Shown here piece after piece: positions 1 through 6,867 of a DNA stretch of 14,516 bases. The DNA lies in contig CAZVBR010000015.1 of the NCBI GenBank assembly GCA_964625755.1, positions 1 to 14,516 of the forward strand, written 5' to 3'. The stretch's first letter is position 1; every line of letters begins with the position of its first letter. The DNA is from CAZVBR01 sp964625755 (GTDB lineage: Bacteria; Patescibacteriota; Minisyncoccia; Phycocordibacterales; XYD1-FULL-46-19). The notes under the pieces are model-generated. The model made no database searches and was not told the origin of the DNA. It saw only the letters and a list, made by a program, of their open reading frames with translations. The position numbers and the translations under genes were made by a program.

Positions 1-71
1 GCTCGGCGTTGAGAACCGAGGGGTTCTCAAAATAAACTACCTCGTCAGCTTGCTGTGAGGTAGGTTATTTT
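1..71. repeat. Palindromic dispersed repeat, copy 1 (truncated by window edge)
   Basis: This stretch matches the reverse complement of 11575-11646 with three mismatches over about 71 bases. It holds two hairpins. The first is a 9-bp stem (TTGAGAACC, loop GAGG, GGTTCTCAA) at 9-30. The second is a long stem at 29-71 with arms of about 16 nt, one A-G mismatch and one G-T pair, and an inner CAGC/GCTG mini-stem. The first bases, GCTCGGC, equal one arm of the next hairpin in the other copy, so the element probably continues left of the window. Its nature, REP-like or MITE-like, is inferred. Confidence 0.85.
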
Positions 72-74
72 TTT
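29..74 (+). terminator. Hairpin plus T-run within repeat copy 1, terminator-like
   Basis: The long hairpin of the repeat (arms 29-44 and 56-71) is followed by seven T at 68-74, the layout of a rho-independent terminator. The arms are A-rich on the left and T-rich on the right, so it could act in both directions. It lies just upstream of the promoter of the 190-669 gene and would insulate that gene from whatever precedes the window. Confidence 0.55.
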
Positions 75-106
75 ACGGTCGGGATCCGAGCGGGTTATTG
101 TAGTAA

Positions 107-135
107 TTGACTTGCTCTGTTGAAAGGTATTTAAT
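107..135 (+). promoter_or_regulatory. Sigma-70-type promoter of the 190-669 gene
   Basis: TTGACT at 107-112 and TTTAAT at 130-135 are separated by 17 bases. Each hexamer matches the bacterial consensus at five of six positions. Transcription would start near 142, leaving a leader of about 48 nt that contains a purine-rich ribosome binding site. The 817-845 promoter has the same two hexamers and the same spacing. Confidence 0.65.
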
Positions 136-189
136 AGTCGCAAGAGTAGGTCTTTCTGAAAGTGGCAACTAAGGTGAGAGGAGAAGAGG

Positions 190-669
190 ATGTTCAACCC
201 TAGAGATACTGATTTAATCCACGCTATTAATGGCAACTGTCAAAAGTTTTTCATCCCCAGCACTAAAGGGGGTGAGAGGGAGATGGCCTCGGTTCTTTTT
301 AACGAGGGGGCCGATCAGCTCCAGGAGGATGAAGATCGTGGCGGGCGTGAACCTGTCAAGGTTAAGTTTTTAAGAGTGACCGGTTCGAGTTCTCCACGGG
401 AAGTTCTCGAGATTTTATCGAGAGAAAGAGGAGTATCTCCGGAGTTTTTCTTCTTGAGCAAAGATCAGGTGGTGCTATTTTTGGTCACCCACCCGTTTTT
501 GTTTCAAGAAAGAATGAGTCCCAGGATATATTTCTTGGTCTCTCCTCCGAAAAAGATCTTAGAGTGTAACATAAATACTTTGGTGATACCGGCTTACACT
601 CAGGCCAATATCACTGAAGTGGATGACAGTAGTATAAAGTTCGGGGCTCTAGTGATACCTGTGGTTTGA
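190..669 (+). CDS. Hypothetical protein, 159 aa, unrecognised
   Basis: I do not recognise this protein. It appears soluble, with no signal peptide or clear membrane helix. Residues 41-58 are acidic and polar and look like a linker. Residues 58-159 alternate hydrophobic and charged residues as in a compact beta-rich domain, including a very hydrophobic stretch at 93-106 (VVLFLVTH and following) and a C-terminus ending in LVIPVV. The ATG at 190 is chosen because a purine-rich Shine-Dalgarno run (AGGAG at about 178-182) precedes it by seven bases. The gene has its own promoter (107-135) and terminator (677-709), so it is monocistronic. It resembles the next gene in size and regulatory architecture, but I see no convincing sequence similarity between the two proteins. 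Being a real gene is well supported; its function is unknown. Confidence 0.8.
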   Translation: MFNPRDTDLIHAINGNCQKFFIPSTKGGEREMASVLFNEGADQLQEDEDRGGREPVKVKFLRVTGSSSPREVLEILSRERGVSPEFFFLSKDQVVLFLVTHPFLFQERMSPRIYFLVSPPKKILECNINTLVIPAYTQANITEVDDSSIKFGALVIPVV

Positions 670-676
670 GGCCCGC

Positions 677-709
677 GGTCCGTACCGAGCAACTTGCTTG
701 GTACGGACC
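677..709 (+). terminator. Strong intrinsic terminator hairpin after the 190-669 gene
   Basis: GGTCCGTACC at 677-686 pairs perfectly with GGTACGGACC at 700-709. The stem continues inward with GAGC/GCTT (one G-T pair), leaving a loop of about five bases. It begins eight bases after the stop codon. A T-rich stretch (TTGGCTTTTG) follows, but there is no long uninterrupted T-run. Confidence 0.75.
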
Positions 710-781
710 TTGGCTTTTGCCACTTTCAAGATCGACTTTTATTCAGACAGTCCCGGGATTAAAGTCGGCAAGTCGGAATTG

Positions 782-793
782 TTTCGGCCGAAA
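782..793. promoter_or_regulatory. Perfect 12-bp palindrome, possible operator
   Basis: TTTCGGCCGAAA is a perfect palindrome without a spacer. It lies 23 bases upstream of the -35 box of the 917-1447 gene, a position where a dimeric regulator could bind. There is no direct evidence that it is an operator. Confidence 0.3.
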
Positions 794-816
794 TGGTTTT
801 TATCGGTTTTTTTGAT

Positions 817-845
817 TTGACTTAATAATGGTTTAAGTATTTAAT
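817..845 (+). promoter_or_regulatory. Sigma-70-type promoter of the 917-1447 gene
   Basis: TTGACT (817-822) and TTTAAT (840-845) are spaced by 17 bases, identical in hexamers and spacing to the promoter at 107-135. The predicted start is near 852, giving a leader of about 65 nt with a strong Shine-Dalgarno sequence. Confidence 0.65.
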
Positions 846-916
846 TGTGATGGAAAAAACAAAGTTCGGCGTTCGAGCTTTGAAGGGTGTTTGAATAAGG
901 AAAGGAGGGTTTTTGG

Positions 917-1447
917 ATGTCAATGGGAGTTGACTTTGAACTGACCCGAGTGGACAACAAAGGGGTGTTGATCCCTGAAACAGAACTGGAAATGAGCGAC
1001 AGGGATCGGGCTCTCTGGGAAAGCCTGATCGACTTTGAGTCCAATGATGCCCATATTTATTGGGACTTTGCTTCTAATCCCGAGGGTAAGCCCCGAGAGG
1101 AACTACCTGCCGCTCAGCTGACGGTTTTTTGGGTGAGAGTGGTGGCAGTCGAAGAGGAGGGGGCGGTCTTCCGTTTTCCCGATATTGTGCTGGCAGCTCG
1201 GGAGCGATATGATCTGGGAGACCGGCTTTCTTTTTGGTTTACTCCGGATCAGATCACTACAGCGTTAAGAGAGCTAGTTATCTGGCCGATTGAGTCGATC
1301 TTGTTTTGTGCGTTCCCGCTTTGGGTTTTAGGGTTTTCGATGGATCCCGAAACAAAGCAAAAAACCCTTAAGGTGGAATCATTGTTCAATGGCATTAAGG
1401 TGACTGAGGGGGATAGTTTTTATGTCGCTTTGCCTTTGAATGCCTAG
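917..1447 (+). CDS. Hypothetical protein, 176 aa, unrecognised
   Basis: I do not recognise this protein. It is acidic, soluble-looking and rich in tryptophan and phenylalanine (for example IYWDF at 48-51 and LSFWFTP at 104-110). Residues 65-92 (AAQLTVFWVRVVAVEE and following) and 118-141 (ELVIWPIESILFCAFPLWVLGF) are hydrophobic. The second could be a buried core or a short membrane-associated segment, but neither is a clean transmembrane helix. ATG 917 is chosen because AAAGGAGG at 901-908 precedes it by eight bases, a near-ideal ribosome binding site; ATG 923 is a less well placed alternative. The gene stands alone between its own promoter (817-845) and terminator (1455-1487). That it is a real gene is well supported; the function is unknown. 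Confidence 0.82.
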   Translation: MSMGVDFELTRVDNKGVLIPETELEMSDRDRALWESLIDFESNDAHIYWDFASNPEGKPREELPAAQLTVFWVRVVAVEEEGAVFRFPDIVLAARERYDLGDRLSFWFTPDQITTALRELVIWPIESILFCAFPLWVLGFSMDPETKQKTLKVESLFNGIKVTEGDSFYVALPLNA

Positions 1448-1454
1448 TTGTTTG

Positions 1455-1487
1455 GGCCCGCACTGAGTGCTTCGTTTTGTGCGGGCC
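1455..1487 (+). terminator. Intrinsic terminator hairpin after the 917-1447 gene
   Basis: GGCCCGCAC (1455-1463) pairs perfectly with GTGCGGGCC (1479-1487) around a 15-base loop, eight bases after the stop codon. A modest T-run (GTGTTTTGGGG) follows. This is the second very strong GC-rich hairpin directly after a single orphan gene in this window. Confidence 0.7.
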
Positions 1488-1595
1488 TCGGTGTTTTGGG
1501 GTGGTAGCGGTGAGCGGCGAGGTGTTTTTACCGAAGAATAAAATGTGGACAGAGGTGTAGGGAGTGGTTTGAGCTTAATCAATGGTAACCAAAAA

Positions 1596-1604
1596 TGGTA
1601 CAAT
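1596..1604 (+). promoter_or_regulatory. Extended -10 promoter ahead of murC
   Basis: TGG followed by TACAAT (1599-1604) forms an extended -10 element. No good -35 box lies at the right distance (TTAATC at 1575-1580 is weak). Transcription would begin near 1611, about 57 bases before the murC start. This element lies downstream of an in-frame upstream ATG at 1545, which argues against that longer start. Confidence 0.45.
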
Positions 1605-1667
1605 GGAGTTTGCCGGGACTTTGAATGTTTTTGGCGGTCAAGCTCGGTGTTGTTTGGAGTAAATTAT

Positions 1668-2999
1668 ATGTCGAAGATCAATTTGTCAGAATTAAATTCC
1701 GTTCATTTCATCGGTTTGGGTGGGATCGGGGTTTCGGCTGTCGCTCGGATGATGTTGTTGGAAGGTAAAACCGTTTCCGGGTCTGATAGAAAACTCAATA
1801 ATATGGTCGAGAAGTTGATCGACCTGGGGGCTTCTTTTTATGAGGGACACAGTGCGAGTAATTTGCCGAAAGATACCGAAGCGGTGATCTATACGGTCGC
1901 GATCTCTGAAGATAATCCGGAATTGGTTTTGGCTCGTGAGCGAGGTCTGCCGACTTTGACTTACTCTCAGGCCTTAGGAGTGTTGTCTGAAGATTATCGG
2001 ACTGTGGCGGTGGCCGGTACTCACGGAAAAACCACCACCACGGCCATGTTAAATACGATCACTTCGGCCAACCAAGTAGATGCGACGGTTATTGTGGGGA
2101 GTTTGTTGTTGGGCGGAGAGGAAGAGTCCAATTTGGTGATTGGGCAGAGTTCATGGCTTATCGTTGAGGCTTGTGAATACAAAAGATCGTTTCTTGATCT
2201 GTGGCCGGAGATAGTAGTGATCACAAATATTGACGAAGATCACCTTGATTATTATCGGGATATCGCGGAGATCAAAGAGGTGTTTCGGGAGCTGGTTTCT
2301 CGGATTCCTGAAACCGGAGCTTTGGTTTGTGATGTCGGTGATCCCGAGTTGTCTTCTGTGATCCGAGCAGCCGCCTGTCCGGTTATCGATTATCAAGAGG
2401 TCAAGATCAGTGACCTCTGTCTTCCGATGCCGGGTCGCCATAATCGCTTGAATGCTCGAGCTGCTTTGGCGGCCGCTCATATCTTAGGTGTTGACCAGGG
2501 TCGGGCCCGGTCGGCTCTTAGTAATTTTACCGGTACCCATCGCCGTCTTCAGTGTCTGGGGCAGACCGAGGGGCGGGTTAAAGTCTATGATGACTACGCT
2601 CATCACCCGACCGAGATCGCGGCTAGTTTGGAGGCCCTAAGAGAGCGTTACCCGACGGCTCGTTTGGTTGTTGTGTTTCAGCCTCATCTGTATTCCAGAA
2701 CCGCCAAATTATTGACTCAGTTCGGGGGGTGTTTTCAGTTAGCCGAAGAGGTGATAGTAGCCCCGATCTATGCGGCTCGGGAAAAAGATCCCGGCAATAT
2801 TTCCAATCATTCTTTGGCTGTGGAGTTAAGGCGAGCCGGTCTTAATGCCCGATCTTTGGTCGAGGACGCTGAGATCATGACTTACCTTGAGCAGTCGGTT
2901 GAACCGGGAGATGTGTTGGTTTTTATGGGGGCGGGGGATATTGGCCAATCGGCTCAAGCTTTTTTGAGAATTACCGAGGAGCAGACCGCACCGAGGTGA
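1668..2999 (+). CDS. murC: UDP-N-acetylmuramate--L-alanine ligase (MurC)
   Basis: MurC adds L-alanine to UDP-N-acetylmuramic acid using ATP in the cytoplasm, the first peptide-forming step of peptidoglycan synthesis. The 443 residues show all three Mur ligase domains. The N-terminal nucleotide-sugar domain has GLGGIGVSAVARMM at 16-29. The ATP-binding loop is GTHGKTTTT at 117-125. Family motifs follow: EACEYKRSF (167-175), NIDEDHLDYY (187-196), MPGRHNRLNA (254-263), DDYAHHPTE (308-316) and QPHLYSR (338-344). Length is slightly below the usual 450-490. ATG 1668 is chosen because GGAG lies eight bases upstream, the protein then starts directly before the Rossmann motif, and a promoter element lies at 1596-1604. 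An in-frame ATG at 1545 would add 41 residues unlike the family. The gene is not next to other mur or fts genes here. Identification is firm. Confidence 0.96.
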   Translation: MSKINLSELNSVHFIGLGGIGVSAVARMMLLEGKTVSGSDRKLNNMVEKLIDLGASFYEGHSASNLPKDTEAVIYTVAISEDNPELVLARERGLPTLTYSQALGVLSEDYRTVAVAGTHGKTTTTAMLNTITSANQVDATVIVGSLLLGGEEESNLVIGQSSWLIVEACEYKRSFLDLWPEIVVITNIDEDHLDYYRDIAEIKEVFRELVSRIPETGALVCDVGDPELSSVIRAAACPVIDYQEVKISDLCLPMPGRHNRLNARAALAAAHILGVDQGRARSALSNFTGTHRRLQCLGQTEGRVKVYDDYAHHPTEIAASLEALRERYPTARLVVVFQPHLYSRTAKLLTQFGGCFQLAEEVIVAPIYAAREKDPGNISNHSLAVELRRAGLNARSLVEDAEIMTYLEQSVEPGDVLVFMGAGDIGQSAQAFLRITEEQTAPR

Positions 3000-3047
3000 T
3001 CTGAAAAGTTCGGTTTGGAGCGGTTGGAACTTAAGACCGGATCTTTT

Positions 3048-3085
3048 TTGAGAGATTTGGTGTTTTTTATTTAATCGGGTAGAAT
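3048..3085 (+). promoter_or_regulatory. Promoter(s) of the 3084-3515 gene, leaderless type
   Basis: Two overlapping arrangements are visible. TTGAGA (3048-3053) with TTTAAT (3070-3075) at 16-base spacing would start transcription about at the ATG at 3084. TTGGTG (3057-3062) with TAGAAT (3080-3085) at 17-base spacing would start it at the second in-frame ATG at 3093. In either case the mRNA would have almost no leader, which fits the absence of a Shine-Dalgarno sequence. Confidence 0.45.
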
Positions 3086-3515
3086 GGGCTTTATGTTAAA
3101 CTCCGGTGGACATTTATGGCGTTATCGTGTTACGGCGATCATGGGTTTTTTGGTGGCCGTTGTTCCGTTTTTGGGATTTCCCGGTAGCTGGCGACAGGTG
3201 ATGTTTGCGGTGTTGGGAGTGTTATTGATCGGAGTTAGTTTAACCGGCAGTCACCGGGTTCGAGCAAAGAAGAATAACCCAGATTTGGATTTGAAAAAAA
3301 CAGAAGAGACTACTCAGCCGAAAAACAATGAAGAAGAAAAGGTGGCGCCGGAGGTTTCTGCCGGTCTTGATCTGGGAGCGGGGGAGGAATTAGAGATCGA
3401 GAATCGATCGGGTTTAAGTGAGCCTGATCAAGATCAAAATCAAGATCTTGAGCAGGCGGGGCGAAAAGACGGAAAAAAGAAACGCAGTCGAAAAATTAAA
3501 AAATCAGAAAATTAA
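3084..3515 (+). CDS. Small membrane protein with long charged cytoplasmic tail, 143 aa
   Basis: I do not recognise a family. Residues 14-32 and 37-55 are two hydrophobic segments likely to form a membrane hairpin (AIMGFLVAVVPFLGF, then VMFAVLGVLLIGVSL). From about residue 58 the protein is a low-complexity tail, first acidic (many E, D and Q) and ending in a strongly basic KKKRSRKIKKSEN, so it is probably disordered. ATG 3084 has no Shine-Dalgarno sequence; a second in-frame ATG at 3093 is equally possible and would remove three residues. The stop lies 20 bases before the GTG of the DUF4015 gene, so the two are probably co-transcribed and the protein may work with that enzyme at the membrane. 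This partnership is inferred from position only. Confidence 0.7.
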   Translation: MGFMLNSGGHLWRYRVTAIMGFLVAVVPFLGFPGSWRQVMFAVLGVLLIGVSLTGSHRVRAKKNNPDLDLKKTEETTQPKNNEEEKVAPEVSAGLDLGAGEELEIENRSGLSEPDQDQNQDLEQAGRKDGKKKRSRKIKKSEN

Positions 3516-3535
3516 CAAAACTAATTCATAGTCAA

Positions 3536-4786
3536 GTGCTTAAGGTAATCATTGGATTATTGGTAATAGGTGTAATTTTTACCGGCTGGAGAGTTCTCTC
3601 CGAAGTCGGACCGGTTGAGTTTGAGAGTCGCATTCCGATCTATGATCAAGATGGGTCGGTGGTGAAAGCCGAGCAGGATGAGAAAGAAGACGACAGAGGA
3701 GAAGACCCGGATACGGAAAATGACCTTAAAGAAGATGAGTCCGAGGTGGGGGATTCGACTGGGCAACCGGAAGATCACTCTGTGGTCCACCTTGATACAC
3801 CTCGACCCTTACGGTCTTTATATATGACAAGCTGGATAGCCGGAACTCTGGATATGCGTCAGAATATCTTGGATCTTGTTGATCGGTCGGAGATAAATTC
3901 ACTGGTGATCGATATAAAAGACGACACCGGGCGAATTTCTTTTCCGGTTAATGATCCGGAGCTTCAAGAGATCGGTTCGGTTGAGCGTCGGATCAGAGAT
4001 CTGCCGGAGTTGATAGCCGACTTAAATGACAAAGGAGTGTATGTCATTGGTCGGATATCGGTTTTTCAGGATCCGTATTTAACGACTAAGAGGCCGGATC
4101 TTGCGGTTCGGCGAGCAAGTGACGGTGAGGTCTGGCAGGACCGAAAGGGTCTGACCTGGCTTGATCCGGGATCTCAAGAGGTGTGGGATTACACTTTAGG
4201 TATTATGAGGGAGTCTTACGCTCAGGGGTTTGATGAGATAAATTTGGATTATATCAGGTTCCCCTCAGATGGAGATATGTCAGACATTGATTACCCGATC
4301 TCTGACCTAGACAACTCTACTCGTTCCGAAATATTAACCGAATTTTTTCAATACTTAGACCAAGAGTTAAGCGATTCTGATATGATTGTTTCGGCCGATC
4401 TTTTTGGGCTGGTAACCTCTAATCCGGACGATCTTAAGATCGGTCAAATTTTAGAGGACGCTTTGCCTTACTTTGATTATATTGCTCCGATGGTCTACCC
4501 GTCTCATTACCCGCCCGGATTTAAAAATATTCCCGACCCTAACCAAGCCCCTTATGATGTGGTCTATTTGTCTTTAAAGGATGCCTTAGAGAGAGTCAAA
4601 GAGGCCGGTTACCCCTCTCGGATAATCCGACCGTGGCTCCAAGACTTTAATTACCCGGTCCCTTACACCGAAGAGATGGTTCGGGCTCAGATCCAAGCCA
4701 CTTATGATGCCGGTTTGGATTCGTGGATGATGTGGGATCCTCGCAATCGATACTCTCCCGGAGCCTGGAGCGGCTTGGAGGAGTAA
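3536..4786 (+). CDS. Membrane-anchored putative glycoside hydrolase, DUF4015 family
   Basis: The protein has one N-terminal membrane anchor (residues 2-19, LKVIIGLLVIGVIFTGW), a very acidic low-complexity linker at about 45-85, and a C-terminal domain from about 92 to 416. That domain matches the DUF4015 putative glycosyl hydrolase family, a TIM-barrel fold. Family-like features include RSLYMTSW (93-100), SLVIDIKDDTG (122-131), EINLDYIRFPSDG (234-246), VSADLFG (285-291), DYIAPMVYPSHY (314-325) and the ending WMMWDPRNRYS. Acidic residues in the INLDYIRFP and SADLFG strands are the likely catalytic candidates, by analogy with related barrels. It would act outside the membrane on a cell-wall or surface glycan; the substrate is unknown. 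The start is GTG, the only reasonable start before residue 97, without a clear Shine-Dalgarno sequence. Confidence 0.85.
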   Translation: MLKVIIGLLVIGVIFTGWRVLSEVGPVEFESRIPIYDQDGSVVKAEQDEKEDDRGEDPDTENDLKEDESEVGDSTGQPEDHSVVHLDTPRPLRSLYMTSWIAGTLDMRQNILDLVDRSEINSLVIDIKDDTGRISFPVNDPELQEIGSVERRIRDLPELIADLNDKGVYVIGRISVFQDPYLTTKRPDLAVRRASDGEVWQDRKGLTWLDPGSQEVWDYTLGIMRESYAQGFDEINLDYIRFPSDGDMSDIDYPISDLDNSTRSEILTEFFQYLDQELSDSDMIVSADLFGLVTSNPDDLKIGQILEDALPYFDYIAPMVYPSHYPPGFKNIPDPNQAPYDVVYLSLKDALERVKEAGYPSRIIRPWLQDFNYPVPYTEEMVRAQIQATYDAGLDSWMMWDPRNRYSPGAWSGLEE

Positions 4787-4840
4787 AGATCGAATTTTTT
4801 GATTTGACGTAAGATCTGATCAGCTGGTCTGATTTAGGGT

Positions 4841-4886
4841 CTTACCCCTTTAAATAAGGGGCGGTTACGTATATACTGGGGGTAAG
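4841..4886 (+). promoter_or_regulatory. Two mutually exclusive hairpins in the leader of the ATPase gene
   Basis: CCCCTT (4845-4850) can pair with AAGGGG (4856-4861) around a five-base loop. The overlapping CTTACCCC (4841-4848) can instead pair with GGGGTAAG (4879-4886), eight perfect base pairs. The latter arm abuts the only Shine-Dalgarno-like sequence (AAGGA, 4884-4888) before ATG 4903. A further small stem (ATCAG/CTGAT) lies at 4819-4833. This could be a regulatory switch, or DNA-level operator repeats around the TATACT element at 4872-4877. Function is inferred only. Confidence 0.35.
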
Positions 4887-4902
4887 GATAATCAAGTGTG
4901 TT

Positions 4903-6855
4903 ATGTTTAATTCACCTCATATAAATTATTTTGCTCAAACTGATTTTCGGGGGAGAAAAACTCCTTTTGGTATAAAATCGGAAGACCGGGCCAGGCATAT
5001 GTACGTTATCGGAAAAACCGGTATGGGGAAATCCACCATGCTCGAGAATCTGGCCATTCAGGATATAAAGAATGGCGAAGGTCTGGGTTTTATTGACCCA
5101 CACGGCCAGGCGGCCGAGAAACTCTTGGAGTATGTGCCGGAAGAACGGATGGATGACGTGATGTATTTTGCGCCGTTTGATCTTGATTGGCCGGTGGCTT
5201 TTAATATCATGGAGGATGTCGGAAAAGACAAACGGCACCTGGTCGCCAACGGTTTGATGGCGACTTTCAAGAAGATCTGGCCCGATGTCTGGTCTCCCCG
5301 AATGGAATATATTTTAGGGAATACCATTTTGGCTCTTTTGGAGTACCCCAATTCTACCTTATTGGGGGTTAACCGGATGTTATCGGATAAGAAGTACCGG
5401 GAGAAGGTGGTTGACAATATTTCAGACCCGACCGTAAAGTCTTTTTGGACAGACGAATTTGCAAAATACAACGAACGCTATATGCAAGAGGCCGGAGATG
5501 CGATCAAAAACAAGATCGGTCAGTTTTCCGGAAACCCTTTGATACGTAATATCATTGGTCAGCCGAAATCAACATTTGATATTCGGGAGATGATGGACGA
5601 AAAGAAGATCCTGATCATGAATTTGTCCAAGGGTCGAGTCGGGGAACAAAACGCCTCTCTTTTGGGCGGTATGCTGGTAACCAAGATCTATCTGGCGGCT
5701 ATGTCCCGAGCTGAAGCCTCGGAGGCGGAACTCCGGAATTTACCATTTTTCTATCTTTATGTTGACGAGTTTCAGTCTTTTGTTAATGAGTCGTTTACGG
5801 ATATTTTGTCTGAAGCCAGAAAATACAAATTATCGTTAACCATTGCTCACCAGTATGTAGAGCAAATGCCGGAAGAGGTGAGGAGTGCGGTCTTCGGCAA
5901 CATCGGCACCATTGTCAGTTTCCGGGTCGGTCCGCTGGACGCCGAATTGTTGGAAAAGATATTTATGCCGGATTTTACTCAGGAAGATATCGTAAATCTC
6001 GGGTTTGCTCAGATCTACTTAACTTTAATGGTCGATGGTGTCGGGTCGCCTCCGTTTTCGGCGGTAACCCTACCCCCGATCATCGGTTTAGAGGATCCCA
6101 GAAAAGAAGAATTACTGGAACAGTCTCGGCGCAGTTTTGCCAGACCCCGGGAGCAGGTGGAAAAAGAGATCATTGCCTGGCATGAGGCTTTGTCTAAAGA
6201 TAGCTCGTCTGATCAAGGGAAAAATAAAACCGCAGATAAGGGGTCAAGAATGTCCGGGAAAAATACCGGAAAAGCCCAAAAAAGCCCTGAAAATGAAAAA
6301 AAGCAAAATAAAATCGGATCTCAGGCACCTTCTCACCAATCTGATCAGAGTAAAAACCCCGGTGAGTTAAAGGCCGGAGATCAAAAAACCAAGCCGGTGT
6401 CTCTGTCTGCCCTTAAATCAAAAAAGGAAGCTTCGGAAATGAAAGACAAGAAGGCCGGTAGCCAAAAACACAAAGACGATCTACGCTCGGTGTTGCAGGG
6501 GTTGATAAGTGACACTGACACCGGTCGGCTTGATGATCCTGACAAGGGGTCAAATCAGAAGGGGGCCGGCATCGGGAGAGATCGGTCCGAAAAACAAAAA
6601 GAAACCTCAGAGCCCGAACCAACTCTAAAGGACCTTCTGGAGCAAGAGTCTCGGGATGAAGCCCCAAAAGAAGAAAAAGTTAAAGAGGATAATTCTTATA
6701 AAAAAACACAAGAGCCGGAGTCAAAGATCGAGTCGGGCGATCCTGAAAGGGGAAAAACCAAGGAAAGTCCTCGCTCTCAGGTCGACTCGGGTCTTTCGCC
6801 GGAGGAATTGAAGAGGATCTTGGAGGTTACCGATGAAAAAGAAGCCGAGTTCTAG
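4903..6855 (+). CDS. TraG/VirD4-like type IV secretion coupling ATPase with charged tail
   Basis: This is a HerA/FtsK-superfamily ATPase of the type used to pump DNA or protein through type IV secretion channels. Walker A is GKTGMGKST at 37-45. Walker B is FFYLYVDEFQ at 282-291, with D288 and E289. IDPHG at 64-68 and AHQY at 315-318 are typical of the TraG/TraD ATPase core. The core ends near residue 395 (VTLPPI). No N-terminal membrane helices precede Walker A, unlike classic VirD4 proteins, so it would be cytosolic or recruited by a partner. Residues 430-635 are lysine-, glutamate- and serine-rich low-complexity sequence, probably disordered. The last 25 residues (LSPEELKRILEV and following) look ordered and may be a docking peptide. 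Many CPR genomes encode such ATPases near VirB4-like genes, but no other secretion gene is in this window. The start has only a weak, distant Shine-Dalgarno sequence. Confidence 0.88.
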   Translation: MFNSPHINYFAQTDFRGRKTPFGIKSEDRARHMYVIGKTGMGKSTMLENLAIQDIKNGEGLGFIDPHGQAAEKLLEYVPEERMDDVMYFAPFDLDWPVAFNIMEDVGKDKRHLVANGLMATFKKIWPDVWSPRMEYILGNTILALLEYPNSTLLGVNRMLSDKKYREKVVDNISDPTVKSFWTDEFAKYNERYMQEAGDAIKNKIGQFSGNPLIRNIIGQPKSTFDIREMMDEKKILIMNLSKGRVGEQNASLLGGMLVTKIYLAAMSRAEASEAELRNLPFFYLYVDEFQSFVNESFTDILSEARKYKLSLTIAHQYVEQMPEEVRSAVFGNIGTIVSFRVGPLDAELLEKIFMPDFTQEDIVNLGFAQIYLTLMVDGVGSPPFSAVTLPPIIGLEDPRKEELLEQSRRSFARPREQVEKEIIAWHEALSKDSSSDQGKNKTADKGSRMSGKNTGKAQKSPENEKKQNKIGSQAPSHQSDQSKNPGELKAGDQKTKPVSLSALKSKKEASEMKDKKAGSQKHKDDLRSVLQGLISDTDTGRLDDPDKGSNQKGAGIGRDRSEKQKETSEPEPTLKDLLEQESRDEAPKEEKVKEDNSYKKTQEPESKIESGDPERGKTKESPRSQVDSGLSPEELKRILEVTDEKEAEF

Positions 6856-6867
6856 TCTGCCTGTCTT

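Noticed and set aside
1545..1667. 41-residue N-terminal extension of MurC
   Set aside because: It is unlike any MurC start, overlaps a promoter element at 1596-1604, and a good Shine-Dalgarno sequence precedes ATG 1668.
3000..3060. Terminator after murC (CGGT/ACCG with a T-run at about 3043)
   Set aside because: The stem is only four base pairs, too weak to call.
5058..5471. Minus-strand open frames inside the ATPase gene
   Set aside because: They lie opposite a well-supported coding gene with conserved motifs and show no protein features of their own.
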